From the NCBI RefSeq assembly GCF_008329525.1, contig NZ_NPKQ01000001.1, positions 124,001 through 188,000 on the forward strand: a stretch of 64,000 nucleotides of DNA, written 5' to 3'. The notes below the pieces were generated by a model. That model was not told the origin of the DNA and searched no databases. It saw only the letters and a program-made list of their open reading frames with translations. This document shows, one piece after another, positions 18,398 to 27,164 of this stretch. The translations under genes and the position numbers were made by a program. The number at the start of each line of letters is the position of its first letter. Position 1 is the first letter of the stretch. The stretch is from Tardiphaga sp. P9-11 (lineage in GTDB: Bacteria > Pseudomonadota > Alphaproteobacteria > Rhizobiales > Xanthobacteraceae).

Positions 18398-18583
18398 CGC
18401 GATCCGTCCTTCACCATTCCGGCCCATATGGCCTAATTCCGTCTCGTAGCATTAAAGGCTGCATTGCTGCGAATAGATGCCATCAACTTTGATTGACCGA
18501 GGCTACGCTGTATTGAACGATACGAATGTCGCGACACCGCTCGCGAACGCTATCGCCCGATTGATATTCTGAATGGAGCGCCG

Positions 18584-19696
18584 ATGACGTCTTCTTCCCT
18601 GTTCCAGCCGCTGCAAGTCGGCCCGTATCGATTGAGTCACCGCGTCGCGATGGCGCCGCTGACGCGCATGCGCGCCGAGAAGACATCTCTCGCTGCATGG
18701 ACACTCAATGCCGAATATTACGCGCAGCGCGCGACTGACGGCGGATTGATCATCGCCGAGGCGTCGCAGGTCATGCAGGAAGGGCAAGGCAACCCGAACA
18801 CGCCGGGCATCTATACGAAGGAGCAGATCGCCGGCTGGCGTCAGGTTACCGACGCCGTGCATGCCAAAGGCGGCATTATCTTCCTGCAGCTGTGGCATGT
18901 CGGCCGTGCCTCACATTCCTCGTTCCAGCCCGGCGGCGGGCTTCCGGTCGCGCCGTCAGCCATTGCGATCGACGCTACCACGCGGACGGCTTCAGGCGAG
19001 ACGGTATCTTACGAAACGCCCCGCGCCCTGGAGACCGGCGAGATTCCCGGCATCATCGACGCCTACCGACAGGCCACGCGCAATGCCCGGGAAGCCGGCT
19101 TCGACGGCGTCGAGGTGCACGGCGCCAACGGCTATCTGCTCGAACAATTTCTGCAGGCCCGCAGCAATCGGCGCACCGACCAATATGGTGGCTCCATCGA
19201 GAACCGCGCCCGCCTGCTGCTCGAAGTGACCTATGCGGTCATCGGCGCCTGGAGCGCGGATCATGTCGCCGTCCGCCTGTCGCCTTATGGTGTCTCGAAC
19301 GACTCCGGCGAAGCCGATCCGATGCCGCTCTACAGCTATGTGGTCCGTGAGCTCGACAAGCTCGGCCTCGCCTACCTCCATTTCGTCGAGCCGCGCGCCA
19401 GCGGCGTCGGCCGCGCGGAAGTGTTTCATAACAATGTGCCTAAAGCCTATGAGCTGTTCCGGCCGATGTGGAGCGGCGTGCTGGTCACCGCCGGAGGATT
19501 CGACGGCACCTCCGCCGAGGAGGCCGTCGCTTCCGGCAATGTCGATATCATCGCCTTCGGCCGCCCGTTCATCGCCAATCCGGATCTGCCGGAGCGTATC
19601 AAGCGGAAGGCGCCGTTCACACCCTATAACCGGGCGACGTTTTACGGCGGCGATGTGGCCGGCTATACTGACTACCCGGTGTTTGGCGCAGGTTAG
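18584..19696 (+). CDS. Old Yellow Enzyme-family NADH:flavin oxidoreductase (alkene reductase)
   Basis: This 370-residue FMN-binding TIM-barrel protein matches the OYE/NemA group. Seen are the N-terminal PLTRMRA segment, the substrate-binding pair VHGANGYLLEQFLQ (near residue 180), the following RTDQYGGSIENR signature and the FMN-binding C-terminal part VTAGGFDG...FGRPFIANPDLP. These enzymes reduce activated C=C bonds or nitro groups with NAD(P)H in the cytoplasm. Length and motifs are complete. It is divergent from the YdeP-type gene across about 185 bases and is followed by a 63-residue protein and a second molybdoenzyme on the same strand. Confidence 0.9.
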   Translation: MTSSSLFQPLQVGPYRLSHRVAMAPLTRMRAEKTSLAAWTLNAEYYAQRATDGGLIIAEASQVMQEGQGNPNTPGIYTKEQIAGWRQVTDAVHAKGGIIFLQLWHVGRASHSSFQPGGGLPVAPSAIAIDATTRTASGETVSYETPRALETGEIPGIIDAYRQATRNAREAGFDGVEVHGANGYLLEQFLQARSNRRTDQYGGSIENRARLLLEVTYAVIGAWSADHVAVRLSPYGVSNDSGEADPMPLYSYVVRELDKLGLAYLHFVEPRASGVGRAEVFHNNVPKAYELFRPMWSGVLVTAGGFDGTSAEEAVASGNVDIIAFGRPFIANPDLPERIKRKAPFTPYNRATFYGGDVAGYTDYPVFGAG

Positions 19697-19777
19697 TGCT
19701 GCGGATTATTCAATAGAAAGCACTTCTGGCGCGCTATAGGCTGTGTATGGCCCGTAGCGGGTCAGGAGTATCGCCCC

Positions 19778-19969
19778 ATGGATTCCACCCTCTCAGCCGC
19801 CGAGCTCGACGATCGCATCGCCATCCTTCGCGACAATATCCGACAGTTGATCGAGCAGGCCGCCGCCGCTTCCGGTGAGAGCAACGAGGAGCGCACCGCG
19901 GATCGGCTGGCTCAGCAGAATGAGGAACTGGACCGGCTGATCGCCCAACGCGACGCCCTGGGCAAATAG
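19778..19969 (+). CDS. Small coiled-coil hypothetical protein
   Basis: This 63-residue acidic protein is almost entirely helical and shows heptad-like spacing of Leu/Ile (LDDRIAILRDNIRQLIEQ, then RLAQQNEELDRLIAQRDALG), so it probably forms a short coiled coil. An AGGAG site lies ten bases before the ATG. There is no signal peptide and I do not recognise a family. It lies between the alkene reductase and the second molybdoenzyme. Confidence 0.6.
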   Translation: MDSTLSAAELDDRIAILRDNIRQLIEQAAAASGESNEERTADRLAQQNEELDRLIAQRDALGK

Positions 19970-20066
19970 CCGAGAGGACTAGGGACTGGAGGCCTGCCCG
20001 GTTGTCGGGCGGGAATGCGTAAAACCACGGCTTTTCCTCCAGTAAACTTTTGGCTAGCTTGGCTGC

Positions 20067-22157
20067 ATGAACGTTCAAGCCAAGATCGACATCAAGCACT
20101 CCACCTGCCCGCATGATTGCCCCTCCGCCTGCGCCCTCGATATCGAGGTGATTGGCGGAAACACGATCGGCCGGGTCCGCGGCTCCAAGGAGCAAAGTTA
20201 TACCGCCGGCGTGGTCTGCGCGAAGGTCGCGCGCTATGCCGAGCGCATCCATCACCCCGAGCGGCTGATGTATCCGATGCGCCGCACCGGCCCGAAAGGC
20301 ACCGGGCGCTTCACTCGCATTACATGGGACGAGGCGCTCGACGAGATCGCAGCGAAGTTCAACGCGGCCGAGCGCGACTTCGGCGCAGAGTCGGTGTTTC
20401 CCTATTACTATGCCGGCACCATGGGTCTGGTGATGCGCGATGGCATCAATCGCCTTGCCAATGTGAAGAAATATTCGCGTTTCTATTCGACGATCTGCTC
20501 GACCATCGCCTGGGCCGGCTTTGCCGCCGGCACCGGCAAGGTCGCCGGCGTCGATCCGCGCGAGATGGCGAAGTCGGACCTGATCGTGATCTGGGGCACC
20601 AATCCGGTATCGACGCAGGTCAATGTGATGACCCACGTGTCCCGCGCCCGCAAGGAACGCGGCACCAAGCTTGCCGTCGTCGACATCTACGACAACGACA
20701 CCATGAAGCAGGCCGACATCAAGATCCTGCTGCGCCCCGGTACCGACGGCGCCTTCGCCGCAGGCGTGATGCATGTGCTGTTTCGCGACAACCTGGCTGA
20801 TCGCGACTATCTGGCCAAATACACCGATGCTTCACCGGAATTCGAGGCGCATCTGGCAACCCGGACGCCGGAATGGGCGTCCGAGATATCAGGCGTGCCG
20901 GCGGCGGAGATCGAAGCCTTCGCGCATCTCGTCGGCGAAAACAAACGCAGCTATTTCCGCCTCGGCTATGGCTTCACCCGCAGTCGCAACGGAGCGTCGC
21001 AGATGCATGCAGCGCTGTGCGTACCCACCGTTACCGGCGCCTGGCAATATGAAGGCGGCGGCGCTTTCTTCAACAATGCCGCGATCTGGAAATTCGACAA
21101 AACGCTGATCGAAGGTCTCGACACGCTCGACCCCTCGGTCCGACGTCTCGATCAGTCCAAGATCGGCCGTATCCTCACCGGCGATGCCGAGGCCTTGCAT
21201 AACGGCCCGCCGGTGAAGGCGATGCTGATTCAGAACACCAATCCGATGACGGTGGCGCCGGAACAGGCTTTGGTACGGCAGGGTTTTGCCCGCGAAGACC
21301 TGTTCGTCGCGGTGCACGAGCAGTTCATGACCGAGACCGCCATGATGGCCGATATTGTGCTGCCGGCGACCATGTTCATGGAGCATGACGATCTCTATTA
21401 TGCCGGCGGCAACCAGCACATCTCGGTCGGCGCCAAGCTGATCGACGCGCCGGAAGAATGCCGCTCGAACCACGACGTTCTGCAGGGCATCGCCACCCGC
21501 CTCGGCGCGAAACACCGCGCTTTTGACATGCATCCGCGCGAGATCATCGACGAGACGCTGCAAGTCAGCGGCCGCGGCGGCATCGAAGGGCTGGAAGCCG
21601 ACAAATGGCGCGATATCCAGCCGGATTTCCGCACCTCACATTATCTTGACGGCTTCGCCCATGCCGACGGCAAATTCCATTTCAAGGCGGACTGGTCGAA
21701 AGTGCCGATACCCAATGCCGGGCTGATGGGCGCATGGGATGAGATGCCGTCATTCCCCGACCACTGGGCGGTAATCGAACAGGTCGATGAGGCGCATCCG
21801 TTCCGGCTCGCGACCAGCCCGTCGCGCTCGTTCCTCAACACCTCATTCAACGAAACACCATCATCGCAGGCCCGCGAAGGCGTACCAAGCGTGATGATGC
21901 ATCCGGTCGATGCCGCCCGGCTGGGAATCACCGATGGCGACGCCGTCACGCTCGGTAACACGCGCGGCGAGACGACACTGACCGCGCGCTTCTTCGACGG
22001 CCTGCGGCGCGGTGTGTTGATTGCGGAATCGGTGCACCCCAACAAGGCGCATATCGGCGGCCGCGGCATCAACATGCTGACCGGCGGCGAAGCCGTGGCA
22101 CCTTACGGTGGGGCCGCGTTTCACGACAACAAGGTGTGGGTGAAGAAGGCGGGGTGA
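20067..22157 (+). CDS. Molybdopterin-containing oxidoreductase (DMSO reductase superfamily, FdhF/BisC-like)
   Basis: This 696-residue protein begins with a [4Fe-4S] cysteine cluster (CPHDCPSAC near residue 14 and GVVCAKV near residue 50) followed by HHPERLMYPMRR, the standard start of bis-MGD enzymes. Further on, WGTNPVSTQ and IQNTNPMTVAP match MGD-binding loops, and the last ~120 residues form the molybdopterin-dinucleotide domain. There is no Tat signal, so the enzyme is cytoplasmic. No separate Fe-S or membrane subunit lies beside it, so electron donor and acceptor are unknown. It is the second enzyme of this superfamily within 4 kb. It ends 12 bases from a convergent GMC gene. Confidence 0.87.
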   Translation: MNVQAKIDIKHSTCPHDCPSACALDIEVIGGNTIGRVRGSKEQSYTAGVVCAKVARYAERIHHPERLMYPMRRTGPKGTGRFTRITWDEALDEIAAKFNAAERDFGAESVFPYYYAGTMGLVMRDGINRLANVKKYSRFYSTICSTIAWAGFAAGTGKVAGVDPREMAKSDLIVIWGTNPVSTQVNVMTHVSRARKERGTKLAVVDIYDNDTMKQADIKILLRPGTDGAFAAGVMHVLFRDNLADRDYLAKYTDASPEFEAHLATRTPEWASEISGVPAAEIEAFAHLVGENKRSYFRLGYGFTRSRNGASQMHAALCVPTVTGAWQYEGGGAFFNNAAIWKFDKTLIEGLDTLDPSVRRLDQSKIGRILTGDAEALHNGPPVKAMLIQNTNPMTVAPEQALVRQGFAREDLFVAVHEQFMTETAMMADIVLPATMFMEHDDLYYAGGNQHISVGAKLIDAPEECRSNHDVLQGIATRLGAKHRAFDMHPREIIDETLQVSGRGGIEGLEADKWRDIQPDFRTSHYLDGFAHADGKFHFKADWSKVPIPNAGLMGAWDEMPSFPDHWAVIEQVDEAHPFRLATSPSRSFLNTSFNETPSSQAREGVPSVMMHPVDAARLGITDGDAVTLGNTRGETTLTARFFDGLRRGVLIAESVHPNKAHIGGRGINMLTGGEAVAPYGGAAFHDNKVWVKKAG

Positions 22158-22169
22158 TTCCTCTCCCCG

Positions 22170-23792
22170 CTACCGCGCATCCTCTAGGATCATGTCCGAC
22201 GCCTTTTCGGCGATCATGATCACCGGCGCGTTGGTGTTGCCCGACATCAAATCCGGCATGATCGATGCATCGATTACGCGCAGACCTTCGAGCCCGCGCA
22301 CGCGCAGCCGCTGATCCACAACGGCCTTCGCATCGTTGCCCATCCGGCAGGTCGAGGTCGGGTGATAGACGGTGCTGCCGCGCTGGCGACAATAAGCGAG
22401 CCATTGCTCGTCGGTCACAGTGCCGGGGCCGGGCTCGACCTCCTTGGTCACGAACGGCTTCATCGCCGGCGCGTTGAGCATCTTGCGCAGGATTTTTAGG
22501 CCTTCGACATTCGCGGTGCGATCGGTCTGGGTCGCGAGATAGTTGATGCGAATTGCCGGCGGCACGGAGGGATCGGCGCTCTTGATGCGCAGCGAACCGC
22601 GGCTTTCTGGCCGGAGCTGACAGACCGAAGCCGAGAAGCCTGAGAATGGATGCAGCTTCTCGCCCATCTTGTCGGTGGAGAACGGCAGGAAGTGGATCTG
22701 GATATCCGGCGACGCCATGCGCGGATCGGTCTTGAAGAAGGCGCCGGTGGTGCCGGCGGCATAGGTCAGCGGTCCCGTGCGGAACGCGGCGTATTGCAGA
22801 CCCATCATCGCCCGGCGAACGGGATGATTGACGAAGTCATTAAGCGTGATCTTCTGCGGGCATTCCATGACCATGCGAACCTGCATGTGATCCTGCAGAT
22901 CACTGCCGACGCCCGGCGCATCTAGCAGCACATCGATGCCATGCTCCTTGAGCAGATCGGCGGGACCGACACCGGAGAGCTGTAGCAGCTGCGGCGAGTT
23001 ATAGGCGCCGCTCGAAATCAGCACCTCCTTGCGCGCGCGCGCCTTGCGCACCACGCCATGCTGCTTGAACTCGATGCCGACGGCACGCTTGCCTTCGAAC
23101 AGGATGCGCTGTGCCAGCGCTTCGGTCTCGACACGAACATTGCCCTGCTTCAGCGCCGGGCGCAGATAGGCCCGCGCAGTCGAGGCGCGGCGGCCGCCCT
23201 TTGTCGTGGTCTGGAACCAGCCAGCCCCTTCCTGCGTCGCGCCGTTGAAGTCGTTGTTCACCGGAATGCCCGTTTCGGTAGCTGCAGCGATGAAAGCTTC
23301 CGACAGCGGGTCGGGGCAGCGCGAATCCGACACCGGCAGCGGGCCGCCGACGCCGTGATAATCGCTAGGCCCGCGCGTCTGATTTTCCGCCTTCTTGAAA
23401 TAGGGCAGCACATCGTCATAGCCCCAGCCAGTATTGCCGAGCTGGCGCCAGCGATCGTAATCTTCATGCTGACCGCGCACATACAACAGTCCGTTGATAG
23501 AGCTTGAGCCGCCGAGCACTTTTCCGCGCGGCTGAAACACCGAGCGTCCATCGAGACCCGGTTCGGGCTCGGTCTGGTACATCCAGTTGACGGTCTTTTC
23601 CTTGAACAGCTTGCCATAGCCGAGCGGAATGTGGATCCAGATATTGCGGTCTTTTGGACCGGCTTCCAGCAACAGCACCGAATATTTGCCGGAGGCCGAC
23701 AGGCGATTGGCGAGCACGCAACCGGCCGAGCCGGCACCAACGATGATGTAGTCGGCGTCGATCACATCGGACGCCGCAGTTTGATCGCTCAT
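22170..23792 (-). CDS. GMC-family FAD-dependent oxidoreductase (choline dehydrogenase-like)
   Basis: This ~540-residue flavoenzyme belongs to the glucose-methanol-choline family. It has the N-terminal FAD motif YIIVGAGSAGC, the GMC signature 1 region GKVLGGSSSINGLLYVRG (near residue 80), signature 2 (SSGAYNSPQLLQLSGVGP, near residue 260) and the C-terminal active-site segment YHPTSTCRMG with its histidine, then VIDASIMP. It oxidises an alcohol; relatives act on choline, polyethylene glycol or terpene alcohols. The ATG at 23792 follows a GGGGGAAA site; an ATG eight codons upstream is less likely. It lacks a betB neighbour, so a glycine-betaine role is not supported. Confidence 0.87.
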   Translation of the reverse strand: MSDQTAASDVIDADYIIVGAGSAGCVLANRLSASGKYSVLLLEAGPKDRNIWIHIPLGYGKLFKEKTVNWMYQTEPEPGLDGRSVFQPRGKVLGGSSSINGLLYVRGQHEDYDRWRQLGNTGWGYDDVLPYFKKAENQTRGPSDYHGVGGPLPVSDSRCPDPLSEAFIAAATETGIPVNNDFNGATQEGAGWFQTTTKGGRRASTARAYLRPALKQGNVRVETEALAQRILFEGKRAVGIEFKQHGVVRKARARKEVLISSGAYNSPQLLQLSGVGPADLLKEHGIDVLLDAPGVGSDLQDHMQVRMVMECPQKITLNDFVNHPVRRAMMGLQYAAFRTGPLTYAAGTTGAFFKTDPRMASPDIQIHFLPFSTDKMGEKLHPFSGFSASVCQLRPESRGSLRIKSADPSVPPAIRINYLATQTDRTANVEGLKILRKMLNAPAMKPFVTKEVEPGPGTVTDEQWLAYCRQRGSTVYHPTSTCRMGNDAKAVVDQRLRVRGLEGLRVIDASIMPDLMSGNTNAPVIMIAEKASDMILEDAR

Positions 23793-23915
23793 GTTTCCCC
23801 CAATTGTTTTCAGCAACTGAAAACGGAAATGGCGGGGAAGTAAATGGGCGCGGCCCGGAGCATGGCACGCATGCGGCTAGAAGCGTCGCAATGCGAAAGG
23901 TGCGACAAATTCGGC

Positions 23916-24037
23916 GTCGCCCCCGCGAAGGCGGGGACCCATACAGGCTTGAGCTATAAGTGGAGCGCCGCCGTGGCGGCTCTGCCGCTTCAACCACGCA
24001 GATCGTGGCTACGGCTCCCCGCTTTCGCGAGGACGAC
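23916..24037. repeat. Palindrome-flanked intergenic repeat element (REP/MITE-like)
   Basis: A 122-base element lies between the GMC and dadA genes. Its ends are imperfect inverted repeats: GTCGCCCCCGCGAAGGCGGG at 23916-23935 mirrors TCCCCGCTTTCGCGAGGACG at 24016-24035, each extending a base or two. The inside is itself partly self-complementary (GGCGCTCC-like and GCCGCCGTGGCGGC stretches). Elements with these CCCCGCGAAGGCGGGGA ends are common between genes in Bradyrhizobium-type genomes. Confidence 0.7.
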
Positions 24038-24053
24038 AGACTGAGAACCTGCT

Positions 24054-25307
24054 TCAATTATAGCGGCTGATCGCCAGATCCTTGACGTCCAGCTCCGGCG
24101 CCTTGCCGGAGACCTGGTCGGAAAGCACGCGGGCGGTGCCGCAAGCCATGGTCCAGCCGAGCGTACCATGGCCCGTATTGAGATGCAGATTGCCTAGATG
24201 CGTGGGGCCGACGATAGGCGGGCCATCCGGCGTCATCGGTCGCAACCCGCTCCAGAAGGTCGAGCGCGAGAGATCGCCGGCTTTCGGAAACAGGTCGGTC
24301 ACCGATTTATCGAGCGGCATGCGGCGCGGCGCGGTCGGCACCGGATGATAATTGCCGACTTCGGCGGTGCCGCCGACGCGGATGCGGTCACCAAGGCGCG
24401 TGATTGCCACTTTGTAGCTTTCGTCCATGATGGTCGATTGTGGCGCAACGCTCTCATCGGTGATCGGCACGGTGAGCGAATAGCCCTTCACCGGATACAC
24501 CGGCGCATCGATGCCAAGCGGGCGCAGCAACAGCGGCGAGAAACTGCCGAGCGCCATCACGTAACTATCCGCGGTGAATGCCCCCTTGTCGGTCGTCACC
24601 TGTGCGACACGGCCGCCAGTCACATCCACCGACTTGATGGTCGTCTCATAAACAAACTTTACGCCGAGCCCGGCCGAGATTTTCTCCAACCGCTGCGTGA
24701 ACAGATGACAATCGCCCGTTTCGTCCTCAGGCAGACGCAAGCCGCCAACGAACAGATCCTGTACACCGGCGAGGCCCGGTTCGTATTTCACGCAGCCGGC
24801 GCGATCGAGCACCTCGTAAGGCACGCCATACTGCTTGAGCACATCGATATCGCCGCCGGTTGCATCGAGCTGCGACTGCTTGCGAAACAGTTGGAGTGTG
24901 CCCTGGCTGCGATCGTCATAGGTGATGCCGGTCTCGGCGCGCAGTGCGCGCAGCTGGTCGCGGCTGTATTCGGCGATGCCCACCATGCGTGACTTGTTCA
25001 GCGCGTAGCGTGCGCTCGTGCAGTTGCGCAGCATCTGCAGCATCCAGCGCCACTGGTGCGGATCGGCCTGCGGCCGCACCACCAGCGGGCCGTATTTGTC
25101 CATGATCCAGCCGAGCGCTTTCTTCGGCACGCCGGGGCTAGCCCAGGGCGATGCGTAACCGGGCGAGACTTCGCCCGCATTGCCGAACGAGGTTTCCAGC
25201 GCCGGACCGGGCTGACGGTCGATCACCGTCACCTCATGGCCTGCCTTGGCCAGATAATAGGACGTGGTAACGCCGATCACGCCCGCGCCGAGAACCAGAA
25301 CCTTCAT
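24054..25307 (-). CDS. dadA: D-amino acid dehydrogenase, small subunit type
   Basis: This 417-residue FAD enzyme starts [20 protein letters not shown], the dinucleotide-binding motif of DadA. It also has the conserved [22 protein letters not shown] (split: [13 protein letters not shown] near residue 45) and the C-terminal [15 protein letters not shown] that closes the FAD site. It deaminates D-alanine and other D-amino acids to keto acids, passing electrons to the membrane quinone pool. The ATG at 25307 overlaps the racemase stop in a 4-base ATGA, so the two genes are translationally coupled. The Lrp-type gene divergent to the racemase is the likely regulator. Confidence 0.92.
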   Translation of the reverse strand: MKVLVLGAGVIGVTTSYYLAKAGHEVTVIDRQPGPALETSFGNAGEVSPGYASPWASPGVPKKALGWIMDKYGPLVVRPQADPHQWRWMLQMLRNCTSARYALNKSRMVGIAEYSRDQLRALRAETGITYDDRSQGTLQLFRKQSQLDATGGDIDVLKQYGVPYEVLDRAGCVKYEPGLAGVQDLFVGGLRLPEDETGDCHLFTQRLEKISAGLGVKFVYETTIKSVDVTGGRVAQVTTDKGAFTADSYVMALGSFSPLLLRPLGIDAPVYPVKGYSLTVPITDESVAPQSTIMDESYKVAITRLGDRIRVGGTAEVGNYHPVPTAPRRMPLDKSVTDLFPKAGDLSRSTFWSGLRPMTPDGPPIVGPTHLGNLHLNTGHGTLGWTMACGTARVLSDQVSGKAPELDVKDLAISRYN

Positions 25308-26554
25308 CGTACCGAGCCTCCAGACCGGGCGGTCCACCGCACATCGATCTCATCCGAGTAAATTCTCTCATAGCGCTGACCCAACGAGGTCAGCATTTCA
25401 TAGCCAATGGTGCCCGCGGTTGCGGCCAGCGCGTCGAGTGACTGATGCCCGCCGATGATTTCCACCTGCGATCCCCGTGCCAACATACCAGGCGGCAAGT
25501 CGCCGAGATCGATAGTCAGCGAGTCCATCGAGACGCGCCCGGCAACGGCCAGCCGCCGCCCGCGAAAATAAACAGCGCCGCCATTGCAGAAGGCGCGGTG
25601 CAAACCGTCGGCGTACCCAATGGCCAGTGTCGCCAGTCGCGTCGGCTGCGTCGCACGGAAAGTCCAGCCATAGCCGACATGGGCATCGGCTTCGATCTCG
25701 CGGGTCTGGATCACCTGCGCGGTAAGTCGCACCACCGGCAACATCGGATTGCATTGCGCGGGATTCGGGTTGAGGCCGTAAAGCGCTGCGCCGGGGCGGA
25801 CGAGATCGTGATGGTAAGTGCGGCCGAGAAAAATGCCCGATGAATTGGCGAGAGATTTTCGCGCGGCGGGGAAGCGCTTCGCCAGCATCTGAAACGCCGT
25901 CAGCTGATGCGCATTAGCCGGATGCTCCGGCGTATCGGCGCAAGCGAGATGACTCATCACCACCTGGATATCGAGAACCGAGGCATCTTTGTCGTCGAGA
26001 TCCGCGACTTCGCGCGGCGACATGCCCAACCGCGACATGCCGCTGTCGACCTGAACGACCGCGGGCAGAATCCGGCCGCGTTGCCGCGCCTGATCGGACC
26101 AGGCCTCAAGCTGTTCGCGCGAATTGAGCACCGGAATGATGCCGGCTTCCGCGCAGTCACGCTCGCTGCCCGAGGGCAGACCGTTGAGCACGTAGATCGT
26201 AACGTCGCGGGCCAGATGGGTCTGGAGATCCAGCCCTTCGTCGAGATGCGCCACGAAGAAGGTGCGGCAGCCGGCCCGATAGAGTGCCGGCGCGACACGA
26301 TCAGCGCCGAGGCCATAGGCGTCGGCCTTCACTACGCCGGCGCAGGTGACGCCGGGGCCGACCCGCTCGGCCAATAGCCGGTAATTGCGTGAGATGGCTT
26401 CGAGATCGATGGTCAGCACCGCGCTCGCATGCCGCGTGCCCGTTCCGCCTGTCCAAGGTGCCAGCATCACATCCCCCGCCACGAATGATCGCAACGGCAG
26501 TATCTCACCTTCCGCATGGCGCTTTACGGCGATTCCGGCCGCTGCTACGGTCAT
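25304..26554 (-). CDS. Alanine racemase (catabolic, DadX-like)
   Basis: This PLP-dependent fold type III racemase has the Lys-containing motif [14 protein letters not shown] (near residue 72) that binds PLP, the central [14 protein letters not shown] and the C-terminal catalytic-tyrosine region AHVGYGWTF. It interconverts L- and D-alanine; with dadA directly downstream it supplies D-alanine for oxidation. Two starts are possible: the ATG at 26554, with a weak ribosome-binding site, or the ATG at 26467, four bases after GGGGGA. The second gives a 387-residue protein closer to the usual size and leaves room for a promoter next to the palindrome at 26571. I keep the longer frame but consider the shorter one equally likely. 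Confidence 0.88.
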   Translation of the reverse strand: MTVAAAGIAVKRHAEGEILPLRSFVAGDVMLAPWTGGTGTRHASAVLTIDLEAISRNYRLLAERVGPGVTCAGVVKADAYGLGADRVAPALYRAGCRTFFVAHLDEGLDLQTHLARDVTIYVLNGLPSGSERDCAEAGIIPVLNSREQLEAWSDQARQRGRILPAVVQVDSGMSRLGMSPREVADLDDKDASVLDIQVVMSHLACADTPEHPANAHQLTAFQMLAKRFPAARKSLANSSGIFLGRTYHHDLVRPGAALYGLNPNPAQCNPMLPVVRLTAQVIQTREIEADAHVGYGWTFRATQPTRLATLAIGYADGLHRAFCNGGAVYFRGRRLAVAGRVSMDSLTIDLGDLPPGMLARGSQVEIIGGHQSLDALAATAGTIGYEMLTSLGQRYERIYSDEIDVRWTARSGGSVR

Positions 26555-26570
26555 GAATGGTGATTATCGG

Positions 26571-26582
26571 CGTAAATTTACG
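26571..26582. promoter_or_regulatory. Perfect 12-bp palindrome, candidate Lrp/AsnC operator
   Basis: CGTAAATTTACG is a perfect AT-centred palindrome in the short gap between the alanine racemase and Lrp/AsnC starts. Its place and AT-rich centre fit an autoregulatory site of the Lrp-type protein; this is inference. Confidence 0.4.
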
Positions 26583-26608
26583 TACTTGTAGAGAAATCCT
26601 GCAAAACT

Positions 26609-27097
26609 TTGGCGAGAACCATGGCAAGCGACCTCGATTCGACCGACCGGAAGATCCTTCGCGAGGTTGTCCGGGATGCCCGGATCAGCCAGATGGCACT
26701 GGCAGAGAAAGTCGGCCTGTCACCCACCGCCTGTACCCGGCGTCTCACGGCCCTGGAAAAGAAGGGCGTGATCAAGGGCTATGCCGCCGAGATCGACGCA
26801 TCCGAGCTCGGCTACATGATGACGGTGCACGTCCACATCACGCTCGACAAGCAGAGCGAGGATGCGCTGTCCGCCTTCGAGCGCGAGATCGCCAAATGCC
26901 CGGATGTCGTGTCGTGCTACCTGATGTCGGGCAATGACGACTATCTCGTCCATGTGCAGGCGCGCGACATGGAAGACTATGAGCGCATCCACAAGCAGCA
27001 CCTCTCGCGGATGCCCGGCGTGGCGCGGCTGCATTCAAGCTTCGCGATGCGCAGCGTGGTGAAGCGCGGCGTCTCGGTGTCCGCGCTGACGGGCTGA
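26609..27097 (+). CDS. Lrp/AsnC family transcriptional regulator
   Basis: This 162-residue protein has an N-terminal helix-turn-helix (DRKILREVV...SQMALAEKVGLSPTACTRRL, residues 12-45) and a C-terminal RAM/AsnC ligand-binding domain (GYMMTVHVHITL, then VVSCYLMSGNDDYLVHVQ). Such proteins bind amino acids and form octamers on DNA. It is divergent from the alanine racemase-dadA pair, which is the classical arrangement for an alanine-responsive activator of D-amino-acid catabolism. The start could also be the second ATG at 26621. Confidence 0.9.
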   Translation: MARTMASDLDSTDRKILREVVRDARISQMALAEKVGLSPTACTRRLTALEKKGVIKGYAAEIDASELGYMMTVHVHITLDKQSEDALSAFEREIAKCPDVVSCYLMSGNDDYLVHVQARDMEDYERIHKQHLSRMPGVARLHSSFAMRSVVKRGVSVSALTG

Positions 27098-27112
27098 ACT
27101 TGCTTAACCTCT

Positions 27113-27145
27113 CCCGCCTAGCGAAGCTTCGCTTCGCCGGGCGGG
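27113..27145. terminator. Hairpin between convergent genes
   Basis: CCCGCC-TA-GCGAAG / CTTCGC-CGGGCGGG pairing forms a long GC-rich stem in the 67-base gap between the Lrp gene and the ABC-F gene end. No T tract is present, but its place suits a bidirectional transcription stop. Confidence 0.5.
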
Positions 27146-27164
27146 GCGAAGGAAACAGGCGCGC

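Noticed and set aside
18482-18493. ATCAACTTTGAT palindrome between the YdeP-type and OYE genes, resembling an FNR box.
   Set aside because: The half-sites are in the reverse order and spacing (two bases) compared with TTGAT-N4-ATCAA.
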